Source: CAZMOK01 sp964644135
GTDB taxonomy: Bacteria > Bacteroidota > Bacteroidia > Bacteroidales > JAGOPY01
DNA: 24,050 nt
Reading direction: 5' to 3'
NCBI GenBank assembly: GCA_964644135.1
Contig: CAZXWD010000041.1
Location: forward strand, 1 to 24,050
This document shows, one piece after another, positions 7,257 through 14,628 of this stretch (position 1 is its first letter; every line of letters starts with the position of its first letter). Below the pieces are notes generated by a model, which worked only from the letters and a program-made list of their open reading frames with translations, did not search any database and had not been told where the DNA came from. The position numbers and the translations under genes were made by a program.

Positions 7257-7898
7257 TCATTCCCCTTTTTTCCTGAAAGTGTAGAATATCGAAAGCACCA
7301 GGCTGTCGTGATACTGCCCGTATCCCCAGAAGCGCCTTACATCCCCCGTGCGTTTCTGACTCCTGATATTGATAAGAGAGTTATTGGTACGGACGTTCAG
7401 TGAAAAATTGTTGAAGAGATGGATATGCATGCCCAGGTTGAATTGCAGGGTAACTGCCGCGGGCTTGTTCCAGTCATAATTATCGCTGATCTTTTCTCCG
7501 TCCCTATCTTCGTTTGCACTTATCAGGAAACCTGCCGAAGGCCCTATCTCCATTTTGAACCAATCGAGGAAGATAAACTGGTAAAGCAAAGGCAGTTCCA
7601 CATAATTGGCCCTGAAATGGTAGTCGTCGTAAATATTTTTTTCAGGTTCCGGATTTCTCTTCGAACCTTTCTGGAAAAACTCCAGCTCCATCTGGAAGGA
7701 AGACCTTGGACTTACATTCAGGTTGACAAAGCCTCCGAAGAAGATACCCGGCTGATTGAACCCCGAATAAGTGTCGCCCGCAACCTGTGAAGCTGCAAGG
7801 CCCGCCATCAGTCCGCCATTGAATTGCTGGGCAGTTGTCTTCAGACTAAAAAACACTGCTGATGCAATGAGTATTGCAGGTAAATAATTTCTCAACAT
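7257..7898 (-). CDS. PorT-family outer-membrane beta-barrel protein
   Basis: 213 residues. A signal peptide (about 1-23, ending KTTAQ) precedes a mature part of alternating amphipathic strands with glycine-rich turns: GGLMAGLAASQVAGD, GFFVNL-type strand, FRANYVELPLLYQF, IGPSAGFLIS, and a final aromatic strand LSIFYTF. The block YVELPLLYQF-x-KMEIGPSAGFL is typical of the Bacteroidetes OMP_b-brl_2 (PorT-like) family, small eight-strand barrels. Only some members are the true T9SS component PorT; the sequence alone does not show this one is. It converges on the T9SS cargo gene, with stops one base apart and no hairpin between them. Function within the outer membrane is unknown. Confidence 0.82.
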   Translation of the reverse strand: MLRNYLPAILIASAVFFSLKTTAQQFNGGLMAGLAASQVAGDTYSGFNQPGIFFGGFVNLNVSPRSSFQMELEFFQKGSKRNPEPEKNIYDDYHFRANYVELPLLYQFIFLDWFKMEIGPSAGFLISANEDRDGEKISDNYDWNKPAAVTLQFNLGMHIHLFNNFSLNVRTNNSLINIRSQKRTGDVRRFWGYGQYHDSLVLSIFYTFRKKGE

Positions 7899-7987
7899 AG
7901 TTCATCGGTTAATTGCAGCCGTTAAAATTAAGAAAACATTTGCATCTTTATGCCTTGCAACAAATTCTGTAATTGAAAAGAAATTAG

Positions 7988-7995
7988 TACTTTCG
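7988..7995 (+). promoter_or_regulatory. Weak candidate -7 box for the two-component operon
   Basis: TACTTTCG has one mismatch to TAnnTTTG and lies 38 bases before the response-regulator ATG. No good -33 TTTG is at the right distance. The 135-base space between the divergent barrel and regulator starts (7899-8033) shows nothing stronger. Confidence 0.22.
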
Positions 7996-8033
7996 ACAAT
8001 TAATTGTACCAGTTATCAAAACCCTTTTGGTTC

Positions 8034-8723
8034 ATGGGTAACGAGAAATACAAAATCCTTCTGGTTGATGATGAACCGGATGTGCTGGAGTTCCTGGGGT
8101 ACAATCTGAAAAAAGAAGGTTACCAGGTATTTGAAGCTCCCGATGGAAAAAAAGCCATAGAATTGGCCAAAGAGATAATACCACATCTTATAATAATGGA
8201 TGTGATGATGCCTGAAATAGACGGCATTGAAACCTGTGCTGAGATAAAGAAGCTGCCTTATCTTGACAATTCGATCATCATTTTCCTTACGGCAAGGGGG
8301 GAGGATTATTCACAGATTGCCGGATTTGAGGCCGGAGCTGATGATTATGTCACCAAGCCCATCAAGCCTAAAATACTGATCAGCAGGGTAAAGGCTCTAT
8401 TAAGACGGTACAAGGAACAGGACTTTGAAGATGACGGCAACACCATCGACCTGGAGGAGTTTGTGATCGACAGGGAGAAATATCTTGTTAAAAAGGACAA
8501 TAAAGAGATCCTTCTTCCCAAGAAAGAGTTCCAGCTTCTGAATTTGTTGGTTTCAAAGCCGAACAAAGTCTTCACCAGGGAAGAGATCCTTGCCAATGTA
8601 TGGGGCCATAAAGTTGTGGTGGGCGACCGGACCATCGATGTGCACGTCCGTAAGATCAGGGAAAAACTAAAAACCAAAAAGATCAAAACCGTTAAGGGCG
8701 TGGGCTATAAATTCGAAAGTTAG
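8034..8723 (+). CDS. OmpR/PhoB-family DNA-binding response regulator
   Basis: 229 residues from ATG 8034. The receiver domain (about 6-120) has the acidic pair Asp12-Asp13 in LLVDDEP, phosphoacceptor Asp56 in LIIMDVMMP, the switch threonine in FLTARGED and the conserved lysine in DDYVTKPIKP. A winged-helix effector domain follows (about 135-228), with LPKKEFQLLNLLVSKP, FTREEIL, RTIDVHVRKIREKL and the closing VKGVGYKFE. It should bind promoter DNA as a dimer when phosphorylated by the kinase encoded 35 bases downstream. A TTG at 8004 would add ten residues, but MGNEKYKILLVDDEP is the usual start. Target genes cannot be inferred here. Confidence 0.96.
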   Translation: MGNEKYKILLVDDEPDVLEFLGYNLKKEGYQVFEAPDGKKAIELAKEIIPHLIIMDVMMPEIDGIETCAEIKKLPYLDNSIIIFLTARGEDYSQIAGFEAGADDYVTKPIKPKILISRVKALLRRYKEQDFEDDGNTIDLEEFVIDREKYLVKKDNKEILLPKKEFQLLNLLVSKPNKVFTREEILANVWGHKVVVGDRTIDVHVRKIREKLKTKKIKTVKGVGYKFES

Positions 8724-8758
8724 GCTATTTTTGCCTGCAAATCGATGACTGTTTTAAG

Positions 8759-9802
8759 ATGAACTATTCAAACCCCAGGATCCTAGCGTTATATAACGCA
8801 TTCTTTGTCATTCTTTTTTTTACCATTATTTTCATTGCGCTGGGCTATTTTTTTTACGGGATCCATCTGATTGCCCTTGTCATCGCTGATATAGTCCTTT
8901 TCATCTTCACTTATTTTCTTTTCCGCTACACGCTGGATAAGTTCATTTATGAAAAGATCCGGTTGATCTACAAGACCATACATAACCTGAAGGCCACAAA
9001 AAGGGAAGCAAAAAGGCAATCACAGCATAAAGAGAGCATAGAAGATGTGAACAGGCAGGTGCTTGAATGGGGCCAGAACCAGCAGGAGGAGATCAAGAAG
9101 CTCAAGGAGATGGCCAAGTACAGGCGCGAGTTCCTCGGGAATGTCTCTCATGAACTCAAAACACCTATCTTCAACATACAGGGCTATGTGCTTACACTTC
9201 TCGACGGAGGGCTCGAGGATGCAAAGATAAACAGGGAATACCTGATGAAGACCGAGAAGAGCGTAAACAGGATGATCGCTATCATTGAAGACCTTGAGGC
9301 CATTTCAAAGCTTGAATCGGGTGAATTGAAAATGAGCTTTACAGAGTTCGACATCTCCGACTTGACCAAAGACGTTGTTGACTTCCTCGAAATCAAAGCA
9401 AGGAAGAGAGGTGCTGAAGTCTTTTTCGCCAGGAATTACGATAAGCCCATTATAGTGAGTGCCGATAAGAAGGGCATCAGGCAGGTTCTGATCAACCTCA
9501 TCGATAATGCGATCAAGTACGGGGCCACTGAAAAAGGAAGGACCAAGATCAGCTTTTTCGACATGGACGAGAATATCCTGGTGGAAGTAACCGATAACGG
9601 CGCCGGAATTGAAGAGGAAAACATACCCAGGCTGTTCGAAAGGTTCTACCGCACCGACAAGGGCCGCTCAAGGGAACAGGGCGGTACAGGGCTCGGACTT
9701 GCCATAGTGAAACATATCATCGAAGCCCACAACCAGGTGATCAATGTAAGAAGCAAGATAGGGGTTGGGACAACGTTTGCCTTTACCGTGAAAAAGGCAT
9801 GA
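8759..9802 (+). CDS. PhoR-like membrane sensor histidine kinase
   Basis: 347 residues. Two transmembrane helices near the N-terminus (about 10-34 and 37-58) are separated by almost no loop, so there is no extracytoplasmic sensor domain. A charged, helical, coiled-coil-like linker (about 65-120) replaces a clear HAMP. The dimerisation domain has FLGNVSHELKTP with phosphoacceptor His131. The ATPase domain has the N box NLIDNAIKYG, G1 DNGAGI, F box FERFYR and G2 GGTGLGLAIVKHI, all intact. It should autophosphorylate and pass phosphate to the regulator encoded just upstream. Signal is unknown; membrane state or a partner protein is plausible given the missing sensor. Its stop is 12 bases from the convergent prenyl synthase stop. 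Confidence 0.95.
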   Translation: MNYSNPRILALYNAFFVILFFTIIFIALGYFFYGIHLIALVIADIVLFIFTYFLFRYTLDKFIYEKIRLIYKTIHNLKATKREAKRQSQHKESIEDVNRQVLEWGQNQQEEIKKLKEMAKYRREFLGNVSHELKTPIFNIQGYVLTLLDGGLEDAKINREYLMKTEKSVNRMIAIIEDLEAISKLESGELKMSFTEFDISDLTKDVVDFLEIKARKRGAEVFFARNYDKPIIVSADKKGIRQVLINLIDNAIKYGATEKGRTKISFFDMDENILVEVTDNGAGIEEENIPRLFERFYRTDKGRSREQGGTGLGLAIVKHIIEAHNQVINVRSKIGVGTTFAFTVKKA

Positions 9803-9814
9803 GGACAGGGCGTT

Positions 9815-10789
9815 TCATTTATTCCGTTCAGTTGTAAATACGACGAGCTTTTCAAGGCTTTCCCTCGCTTCGTTCTCAGGGAACGTATCAAGCAGGTTGA
9901 GAGCCTCGTCGCGGTAACTGATCATTTGTTTCCTGGCATATACGATCCCGCCCATCCGGTTGACAGTTTGGATCACCTCCCCTACTTTCTCTGCATCAGT
10001 GTTGTGGTTTTTCACTACGTTGATGATCCTTCTTTTCTCCTTGCGGGAAGAATTGTTTAGAGTATAAATGAGGGGAAGGGTCATTTTCTGTTCTTTGATG
10101 TCAATACCTTTGGGCTTACCTGTAAGATTGTTCAGGTCGTAGTCGAAAAGGTCGTCTTTGATCTGGAAGGCGATGCCGACCTTTGTTCCGAACTGCCTCA
10201 TTTTGTCAATACCGTCGTCATCGATTCCCACTGAAGCGGCACCGCAGGCGCAGCAGGAAGCGATCAGTGAGGCTGTCTTTTTTGTTATGATGTCGTAATA
10301 GACAGATTCTTCTATGTCAAGCTTACGCGCTTTTTCTATCTGCAGCAGCTCCCCTTCGCTCATCTGCTTCACGGCTTCGGAAACTATTTGTAGCAGTTTA
10401 AAGTCCTTGCCCTCGATCGAAAGCAACAGGCCTTTTGATAGCAGGTAATCACCCACAAGGACGGCGATCTTGTTCTTCCACAAGGCGTTGATGGAAAAGA
10501 AGCCCCTTCTTTCATTTGAATCGTCCACCACATCGTCGTGAACGAGTGTGGCAGTATGAAGAAGTTCAACCAGTGAAGCTGCCCTGTATGTCGATTCATT
10601 GATCTCACCGTGAAGCTTGGCCGAAAGCATCACGAACATAGGCCGCATCTGTTTCCCTTTTCGCTTCAGCAGGTACCTCGTCACCCTGTCGAGGAGAGGG
10701 ACTGAACTTTTCATCGAATCACCGAATTTCTTTTCGAAATCCCTGAGGTACGGGGCTATGGGTTTTTTTATTTCTTCAATGGTGATCAT
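9815..10789 (-). CDS. Long-chain all-trans polyprenyl diphosphate synthase
   Basis: 324 residues. Trans-prenyltransferase that condenses isopentenyl diphosphate onto an allylic primer in the cytoplasm. The first aspartate-rich motif DDVVD is at 85-89 (HDDVVDDSNERRG), the second DDLFD at 212-216 (FQIKDDLFDY), with GKQMRP (45-50) near the N-terminus. Residue -5 to the first motif is Ala80, a small side chain typical of long-chain (octaprenyl/heptaprenyl-type) enzymes rather than farnesyl or geranylgeranyl synthases, which carry bulky residues there. The likely use is the menaquinone side chain; product length cannot be read from the sequence. Monocistronic: it faces the kinase gene at its end and has its own upstream -7 box. 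Confidence 0.93.
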   Translation of the reverse strand: MITIEEIKKPIAPYLRDFEKKFGDSMKSSVPLLDRVTRYLLKRKGKQMRPMFVMLSAKLHGEINESTYRAASLVELLHTATLVHDDVVDDSNERRGFFSINALWKNKIAVLVGDYLLSKGLLLSIEGKDFKLLQIVSEAVKQMSEGELLQIEKARKLDIEESVYYDIITKKTASLIASCCACGAASVGIDDDGIDKMRQFGTKVGIAFQIKDDLFDYDLNNLTGKPKGIDIKEQKMTLPLIYTLNNSSRKEKRRIINVVKNHNTDAEKVGEVIQTVNRMGGIVYARKQMISYRDEALNLLDTFPENEARESLEKLVVFTTERNK

Positions 10790-10807
10790 CTAACTAAAAA
10801 GTCGGGG

Positions 10808-10815
10808 CAAAAGTA
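10808..10815 (-). promoter_or_regulatory. Bacteroidetes-type -7 promoter element of the prenyl synthase gene
   Basis: On the minus strand TACTTTTG, followed by C, matches TAnnTTTG exactly and lies 18 bases before the ATG, implying a very short leader. No TTTG is seen at the -33 spacing. The exact and well-placed -7 box makes this one of the better promoter candidates in the window. Confidence 0.5.
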
Positions 10816-10833
10816 AGATTTTTTCCTGCCTTA

Positions 10834-10864
10834 TTGGTTTTTCATTGATATTGAACTAATTTTA
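10834..10864 (+). promoter_or_regulatory. Candidate promoter of the phhB operon
   Basis: TTG (10834-10836), a 20-base spacer and TAATTTTA (10857-10864, one mismatch to TAnnTTTG) lie 34 bases before the ATG at 10898. Spacing is right for the Bacteroidetes consensus, but the region is AT-rich and the match incomplete. Confidence 0.33.
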
Positions 10865-10897
10865 TGTTGAATCCGTTAGGTTAGTAAATGCAAGAAT

Positions 10898-11131
10898 ATG
10901 TGGAAAGAAGAGAATAACCAACTGGTGAGATCATTTGAATTCAATGACTTCAGTGAAGCGTTCGCTTTTATGACCCGTGTGGCCATAGAAGCGGAAAAGA
11001 TGCAGCATCATCCTGAATGGACCAACGTTTACAATAAACTTGAGATCAGGCTTTCGACGCACGATGCAGGGGATGTTGTAACCGACAAGGACAGGAAGCT
11101 GGCCGAAAAAATAGACGCTTTGATGGGGTAA
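10898..11131 (+). CDS. phhB: Pterin-4a-carbinolamine dehydratase
   Basis: 77 residues, the short PCD/DCoH form. It dehydrates 4a-hydroxytetrahydrobiopterin to the quinonoid dihydropterin, recycling the cofactor after aromatic amino-acid hydroxylation. The family signature is present: EKMQHHPEW (His37, His38, Trp41), then NKLEIRLSTHDAGDVVTDKD with His55, where many relatives read DAGG. The fold is alpha-beta with a C-terminal helix. No phenylalanine hydroxylase gene is in view, so the pterin-recycling role is inferred from family only; related proteins in some bacteria occur without a hydroxylase. It is first in a likely two-gene unit, with the 25-residue repeat protein starting 13 bases downstream. 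Confidence 0.93.
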   Translation: MWKEENNQLVRSFEFNDFSEAFAFMTRVAIEAEKMQHHPEWTNVYNKLEIRLSTHDAGDVVTDKDRKLAEKIDALMG

Positions 11132-11144
11132 AAAGTCTGGGATT

Positions 11145-11543
11145 ATGCTTGATTACGATCCTAAAATCCTTCTGGCCTTTGGTGAGGCAATAAGAGGCAA
11201 CAAAAAAATATTTGACTGGCTCCTAAACAACGAATATCCGGAGCTGGCAGCACTCTCAAGATCTATCAACGGAAGTGAGGAGGCATATAAATGGCTTATG
11301 GAGAACAACTTTGCCCATTACGCAGCTTTTGACTCTGCTGTAGAGGGCAGCGACAAAGCCTACCAGTGGCTGGTACAAAATAATTTCAGTTTCCTGGTGG
11401 TATTTGCCGATGCCTGCCGAGGCAAACCGAAAGCGATCATGTGGTTCAGGAAGAGCGACCTCGATATCTTCCTTAGGGTTGCAAGGATAATTACAGACAT
11501 CAGGGCGAGCAAGACCTTCGATTACCACAAGCTTCACTTCTAA
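11145..11543 (+). CDS. Unrecognised protein made of four 25-residue helical repeats
   Basis: 132 residues, no signal peptide or membrane segment. I do not recognise the family. Residues about 9-109 consist of four repeats with exact 25-residue phase: glycines at 18, 43, 68 and 93 and tryptophans at 25, 50, 75 and 100. Repeat pattern: small/hydrophobic-x-x-x-A-x-x-G-x-x-x-A/I-x-x-W-L-x-x-N-N/E. The composition suggests two short helices per repeat stacked into a small solenoid, as in tetratricopeptide- or ankyrin-sized scaffolds, but the motif matches neither. The tail (110-132) is basic and rich in isoleucine. It starts 13 bases after phhB, so the two are probably co-transcribed. A protein-protein scaffold is a guess; no enzymatic motif is seen. 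Confidence 0.8.
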   Translation: MLDYDPKILLAFGEAIRGNKKIFDWLLNNEYPELAALSRSINGSEEAYKWLMENNFAHYAAFDSAVEGSDKAYQWLVQNNFSFLVVFADACRGKPKAIMWFRKSDLDIFLRVARIITDIRASKTFDYHKLHF

Positions 11544-11565
11544 GCCATGATGGTTTAAAAGCCGG

Positions 11566-12600
11566 CTAAAAGAACCCCATTATCTTTTCTTTATCGGGAT
11601 GAAATATGATCCCTTTTTCGGTAATGATCCCTCCGATATAAGATGCGGGGGTTACATCGAATGCAGGGTTGAGCGCCCCCGAACCGGGCGAGGCGATCCT
11701 GATCCTTCTTGTTTCACCCTTTTCGTCCGGTCCCGACTGGTACAACACCTCTTCTTCATCGCGGAACTCTATGGGGATGTCATTTCCGGTAGCACAATTC
11801 AGGTCGAATGTTGAAAGGGGCGCGGCAACATAGAAAGGAATACCGAATTCTTTTGCAACAACAGCTTTTTCAAGTGTCCCGATCTTATTGGCCACATCAC
11901 CGTTGGCAGCGATCCTGTCGGCGCCAACGATCATTAAATCGATCTTACCTTCCGACATAAAATAGGCCGTTGCGTTGTCGGGAATGATCGAATGGGGTAT
12001 CCCTTCATTGTGCAGTTCCCATGCCGTCAGCCTTGCTCCCTGGCTGCGGGGGCGTGTTTCGTCGACATACACAAAGATCTTCTTACCTTCTTCATGGGCA
12101 AAGTAAATAGGTGCCAGCGCCGTTCCGTGATCTACAAAAGCAAGCCAGCCTGCATTACAATGAGTGGCAATATGGTGTCCATCTTTGATAAGGTCTTTAC
12201 CATGTTCACCAATAGCGCGGGAATCAGAAACATCCTTACCGGCAATTTCCTTAGCTTGCTCAACCGCTTTTTCAACTGATACCATACCTGCTTCAAATAC
12301 CTTTTCAACTGCATAAAACAGATTCCTTGCCGTTGGCCGGGTAGCCTCGATCTCCTTGCGGGCATTCTCAATAAAATCTTTTGAATTGTCTTCGAGGAAA
12401 GCCTGGGCCATAGCATAACCTGCAGCAGCGCCGATTGCTCCCGCCCCGCGAACGATCATGGTTTTAATTGCAAAACAAGTTTGTTTGTAATCTTCTGCTT
12501 TGAATATGCTGAATTCGAATGGCAGGAGGTTTTGTTCGATAAGATGGACCATACCTTCCTCCATCCATACAGTCCGATAATCTTTTCCATCAACCTTCAT
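11566..12600 (-). CDS. mtnA: S-methyl-5-thioribose-1-phosphate isomerase (MtnA family)
   Basis: 344 residues from the ATG at 12600 (a GTG one codon earlier is possible). The MtnA/eIF2B-alpha-like family converts methylthioribose-1-phosphate to methylthioribulose-1-phosphate in methionine salvage. Active-site segments are present: THCNAGW with catalytic Cys148, and GADRIAANGDVANKIGT with Asp228. The phosphate-binding loop reads VRGAGAIGAAAGYAMA where the common MtnA form has RGAPAIG. Other salvage genes are not nearby, so related activities on similar aldose-1-phosphates (for example ribose-1,5-bisphosphate or deoxyribose derivatives) remain possible. It follows a strong terminator and therefore has its own transcript. 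Family assignment is firm, exact substrate a little less so. Confidence 0.9.
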   Translation of the reverse strand: MKVDGKDYRTVWMEEGMVHLIEQNLLPFEFSIFKAEDYKQTCFAIKTMIVRGAGAIGAAAGYAMAQAFLEDNSKDFIENARKEIEATRPTARNLFYAVEKVFEAGMVSVEKAVEQAKEIAGKDVSDSRAIGEHGKDLIKDGHHIATHCNAGWLAFVDHGTALAPIYFAHEEGKKIFVYVDETRPRSQGARLTAWELHNEGIPHSIIPDNATAYFMSEGKIDLMIVGADRIAANGDVANKIGTLEKAVVAKEFGIPFYVAAPLSTFDLNCATGNDIPIEFRDEEEVLYQSGPDEKGETRRIRIASPGSGALNPAFDVTPASYIGGIITEKGIIFHPDKEKIMGFF

Positions 12601-12636
12601 CACCGTGAAGATAAGATTTTAACTTTATTCCAGGCC

Positions 12637-12670
12637 AAAAAAAACCGGCAGGCCTGTCAGACCTGCCGGT
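12637..12670 (-). terminator. Rho-independent terminator after the 192-residue barrel gene
   Basis: A nine-base GC-rich perfect stem (12662-12670 with 12644-12652) and a nine-base loop are followed on the minus strand by eight T (12637-12644). It lies 23 bases past the stop of the barrel gene at 12693 and insulates mtnA downstream. Confidence 0.93.
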
Positions 12671-12692
12671 AATATTATTTAAATAGATAAAA

Positions 12693-13271
12693 TCAATTCA
12701 ACTTAAAGGAAACCCCTACGTGGAAATAGGCAAGCATCCAACCCAGTTCGGAATAGACGGCAATGGCATCACTGAAGTAATACCTTCCACCGACGTAACC
12801 ACCACCAGAGAACCTGGAGGACTGGGCATCCCAAACGCCCGGAGTGGCCCCTTCACCTTTCCATTTTCCGTTTACGAGCAAAAAGCCGAGGTGGATCCCT
12901 GCATACGGATCAAATTTTTCGTGAAAAACAAAGTGAAAATTACCACGGGCTGAAATCAGGAATGAATTATAGACATACTTCAGGTCATCATTCCAGAAAG
13001 AATACCTGTAGGTGGAGTTCGCGTATCCCAGAAAGCCGCCAACGCTGATTGCTCCATCCAGATCTGAACTGATCGGAATGTCAACGACCCCGTGCTCATA
13101 AGAGGCTGTTATCGCAGGAAGGCCAATGGAATAACCCACACCTCCGAGATAGGTATGACCAAACCCGATACCGGCATTGATCACCTGGGAACCCTTGCTG
13201 AATATCTGCGCATTCAGCGCTCCTGCCGAGAAAATTAAAACTGTAAGAATCGTAATTAACTTTTTCATCAT
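12693..13271 (-). CDS. Small outer-membrane beta-barrel-like protein
   Basis: 192 residues beginning MMKK with a clear signal peptide (hydrophobic to about residue 20, cleavage near LNAQ at 22). The mature part is built of short amphipathic strands rich in glycine, tyrosine and phenylalanine: INAGIGFGHTYLGGVGYSIG, GAISVGGFLGYAN, SFLISARGNFHFVF, PYAGIHLGFLLV, SGGGYVGGRYYF, and a final strand WMLAYFHVGVSFKLN typical of outer-membrane barrels. No enzymatic motif is present. Two adjacent ATG codons (13271, 13268) could start it. It lies between the M20 amidohydrolase and mtnA on the same strand, with 59 bases before it and a strong terminator after it. Similar proteins are common and uncharacterised in Bacteroidetes. 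Confidence 0.8.
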   Translation of the reverse strand: MMKKLITILTVLIFSAGALNAQIFSKGSQVINAGIGFGHTYLGGVGYSIGLPAITASYEHGVVDIPISSDLDGAISVGGFLGYANSTYRYSFWNDDLKYVYNSFLISARGNFHFVFHEKFDPYAGIHLGFLLVNGKWKGEGATPGVWDAQSSRFSGGGYVGGRYYFSDAIAVYSELGWMLAYFHVGVSFKLN

Positions 13272-13330
13272 GTTTAGAATTATTGGTTAGACATAAAAAA
13301 ATTGACACCGGCAAATAGCAACAAATATAA

Positions 13331-14539
13331 TTATTCTATCAATTGGCTGACCACCAGCCATGCCATCAACCCCACTCCGGTTTCGAGGCTCGATTCATCA
13401 ACATTGAAGGTTGGCGTATGAAGACTGGAGGTAATGCCTGATCTTTCGTTCCTTACGCCAAGGCGGTAAAAACAGCCCGGCACATGATGCAGGTAGTAGG
13501 CAAAATCTTCGGCGGTCATCCTGGGTTCAAGCTCTACCACATTCTCTTCGCCAAGATAGTCAGATGCCAGCTCTTCAACCTTCTTTGTCACTATTTTATC
13601 ATTTTCAAGATACGGATACCCGGGGTTGATGGTCACTTCACAGCTTCCTCCAAGTCCTTCGGCAATGGAGGATGCTATTTTCCGGATCTTTTCGCGCATT
13701 TCGATGCGCCAGTCTTCATCAAAAGTCCTGATGATACCTTCCATCTCAACCTTATCGGGAATTATGTTCGTTCTTCCATCGGCAATGACCTTTCCTATAG
13801 AAAGTACCGATGGATTTAAAGGCCTAGCATTCCTGCTTACTATCTGCTGCAGGGCAACTATAATATTAGCGGCTATGACAACAGGGTCGATATTCCTGTC
13901 GGGGATAGCACCGTGGCCTCCCCTTCCGTGCACCGTAATGAATATCTCATCGGTGGATGCCATATACTTACCTGCCCTGAGCCCTATTTTTCCGGCATCC
14001 AGCTCAGGGTACACATGTTCGCCGATAATAATATCAGGGACAGGGTTTTCAAGTACCCCATCTTTGATCATTGCCTGGGCTCCGCCCGGGTATGTTTCTT
14101 CGGAAGGCTGAAAAATGAGTTTTACCCGGCCTTTGAAACGGTCCTTCATGTCGTTGATGATACGGGCCGCACCCAGCAGTACGGCCATATGCACATCGTG
14201 GCCGCAGGCGTGCATAACACCTTCATTTTCTGACTTATACGGAATATCATTCTCTTCCATGATAGGGAGGGCGTCCATATCCGCCCTGAGTGCTATCACT
14301 TTGCCATCCGGATCGGTTGCCTGGATCAACCCTACTACTCCTGTGCCTCCAACACCCTTTTTAACATCAATACCGGCTTCTTCGAGCCTCTCTGCAATAT
14401 ATGCGGCAGTTCCGGTTTCCCTGTTCGACAATTCGGGATTCCTGTGCAGGTGATGCCTCCAACCGGCTACTTCTTCCCGCAGGCTTTTTGCTGCCTCCCT
14501 GATCCTCTCTTTTAATTCATCGTTTTGTTTACCGGCCAT
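13331..14539 (-). CDS. M20-family amidohydrolase (IAA-amino acid/hippurate hydrolase type)
   Basis: 402 residues from the ATG at 14539; a GTG at 14548 would add three. Dinuclear metallohydrolase of the M20D type that cleaves N-acyl amino acids or related amides. Visible features are WRHHLHRNPELS at 27-38, the ALRADMDALP segment, metal ligands Cys112 and His114 in MHACGHDVH, PSEE with the catalytic/metal glutamates near 147-148, His175 in IGEHVYPEL, and a late ligand histidine in SSLHTPTFNVDE. The central insert VHGRGGHGAIPDRNIDP is the lid/dimerisation domain. There is no signal peptide, so it is cytoplasmic. Actual substrate is not predictable. A relaxed AGGAA lies upstream of the ATG. Confidence 0.93.
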   Translation of the reverse strand: MAGKQNDELKERIREAAKSLREEVAGWRHHLHRNPELSNRETGTAAYIAERLEEAGIDVKKGVGGTGVVGLIQATDPDGKVIALRADMDALPIMEENDIPYKSENEGVMHACGHDVHMAVLLGAARIINDMKDRFKGRVKLIFQPSEETYPGGAQAMIKDGVLENPVPDIIIGEHVYPELDAGKIGLRAGKYMASTDEIFITVHGRGGHGAIPDRNIDPVVIAANIIVALQQIVSRNARPLNPSVLSIGKVIADGRTNIIPDKVEMEGIIRTFDEDWRIEMREKIRKIASSIAEGLGGSCEVTINPGYPYLENDKIVTKKVEELASDYLGEENVVELEPRMTAEDFAYYLHHVPGCFYRLGVRNERSGITSSLHTPTFNVDESSLETGVGLMAWLVVSQLIE

Positions 14540-14573
14540 AATATTCACTATTCCTGAACGAAGTTAGTAAAAA

Positions 14574-14605
14574 TAAAAAAGGCCGTCCTAGAAAAAGACA
14601 GCCTT
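14574..14605 (-). terminator. Rho-independent terminator after the tonB gene
   Basis: On the minus strand a nine-pair stem with one G-T wobble (14597-14605 with 14579-14587), a nine-base loop and a following T-rich tract beginning with TTTTT. It sits about 24 bases past the tonB stop at 14629 and separates that operon from the M20 gene. Confidence 0.82.
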
Positions 14606-14628
14606 ATATATAATGTATTTTGATTAAT

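Noticed and set aside
7257..7898. True PorT subunit of the T9SS
   Set aside because: Only the broad PorT-like barrel family is evident. This family has many paralogs per genome and nothing here separates this one from the rest.
8004..8033. N-terminal extension of the response regulator from TTG 8004
   Set aside because: ATG 8034 gives the standard distance to the receiver core. The ten extra residues have no family counterpart.
8034..9802. Could the two-component pair be PorX-PorY, the regulators of T9SS genes?
   Set aside because: PorX carries a receiver plus a PglZ-type effector domain. Here the regulator has an OmpR-type winged helix and normal length, so it is an ordinary OmpR/PhoB regulator.
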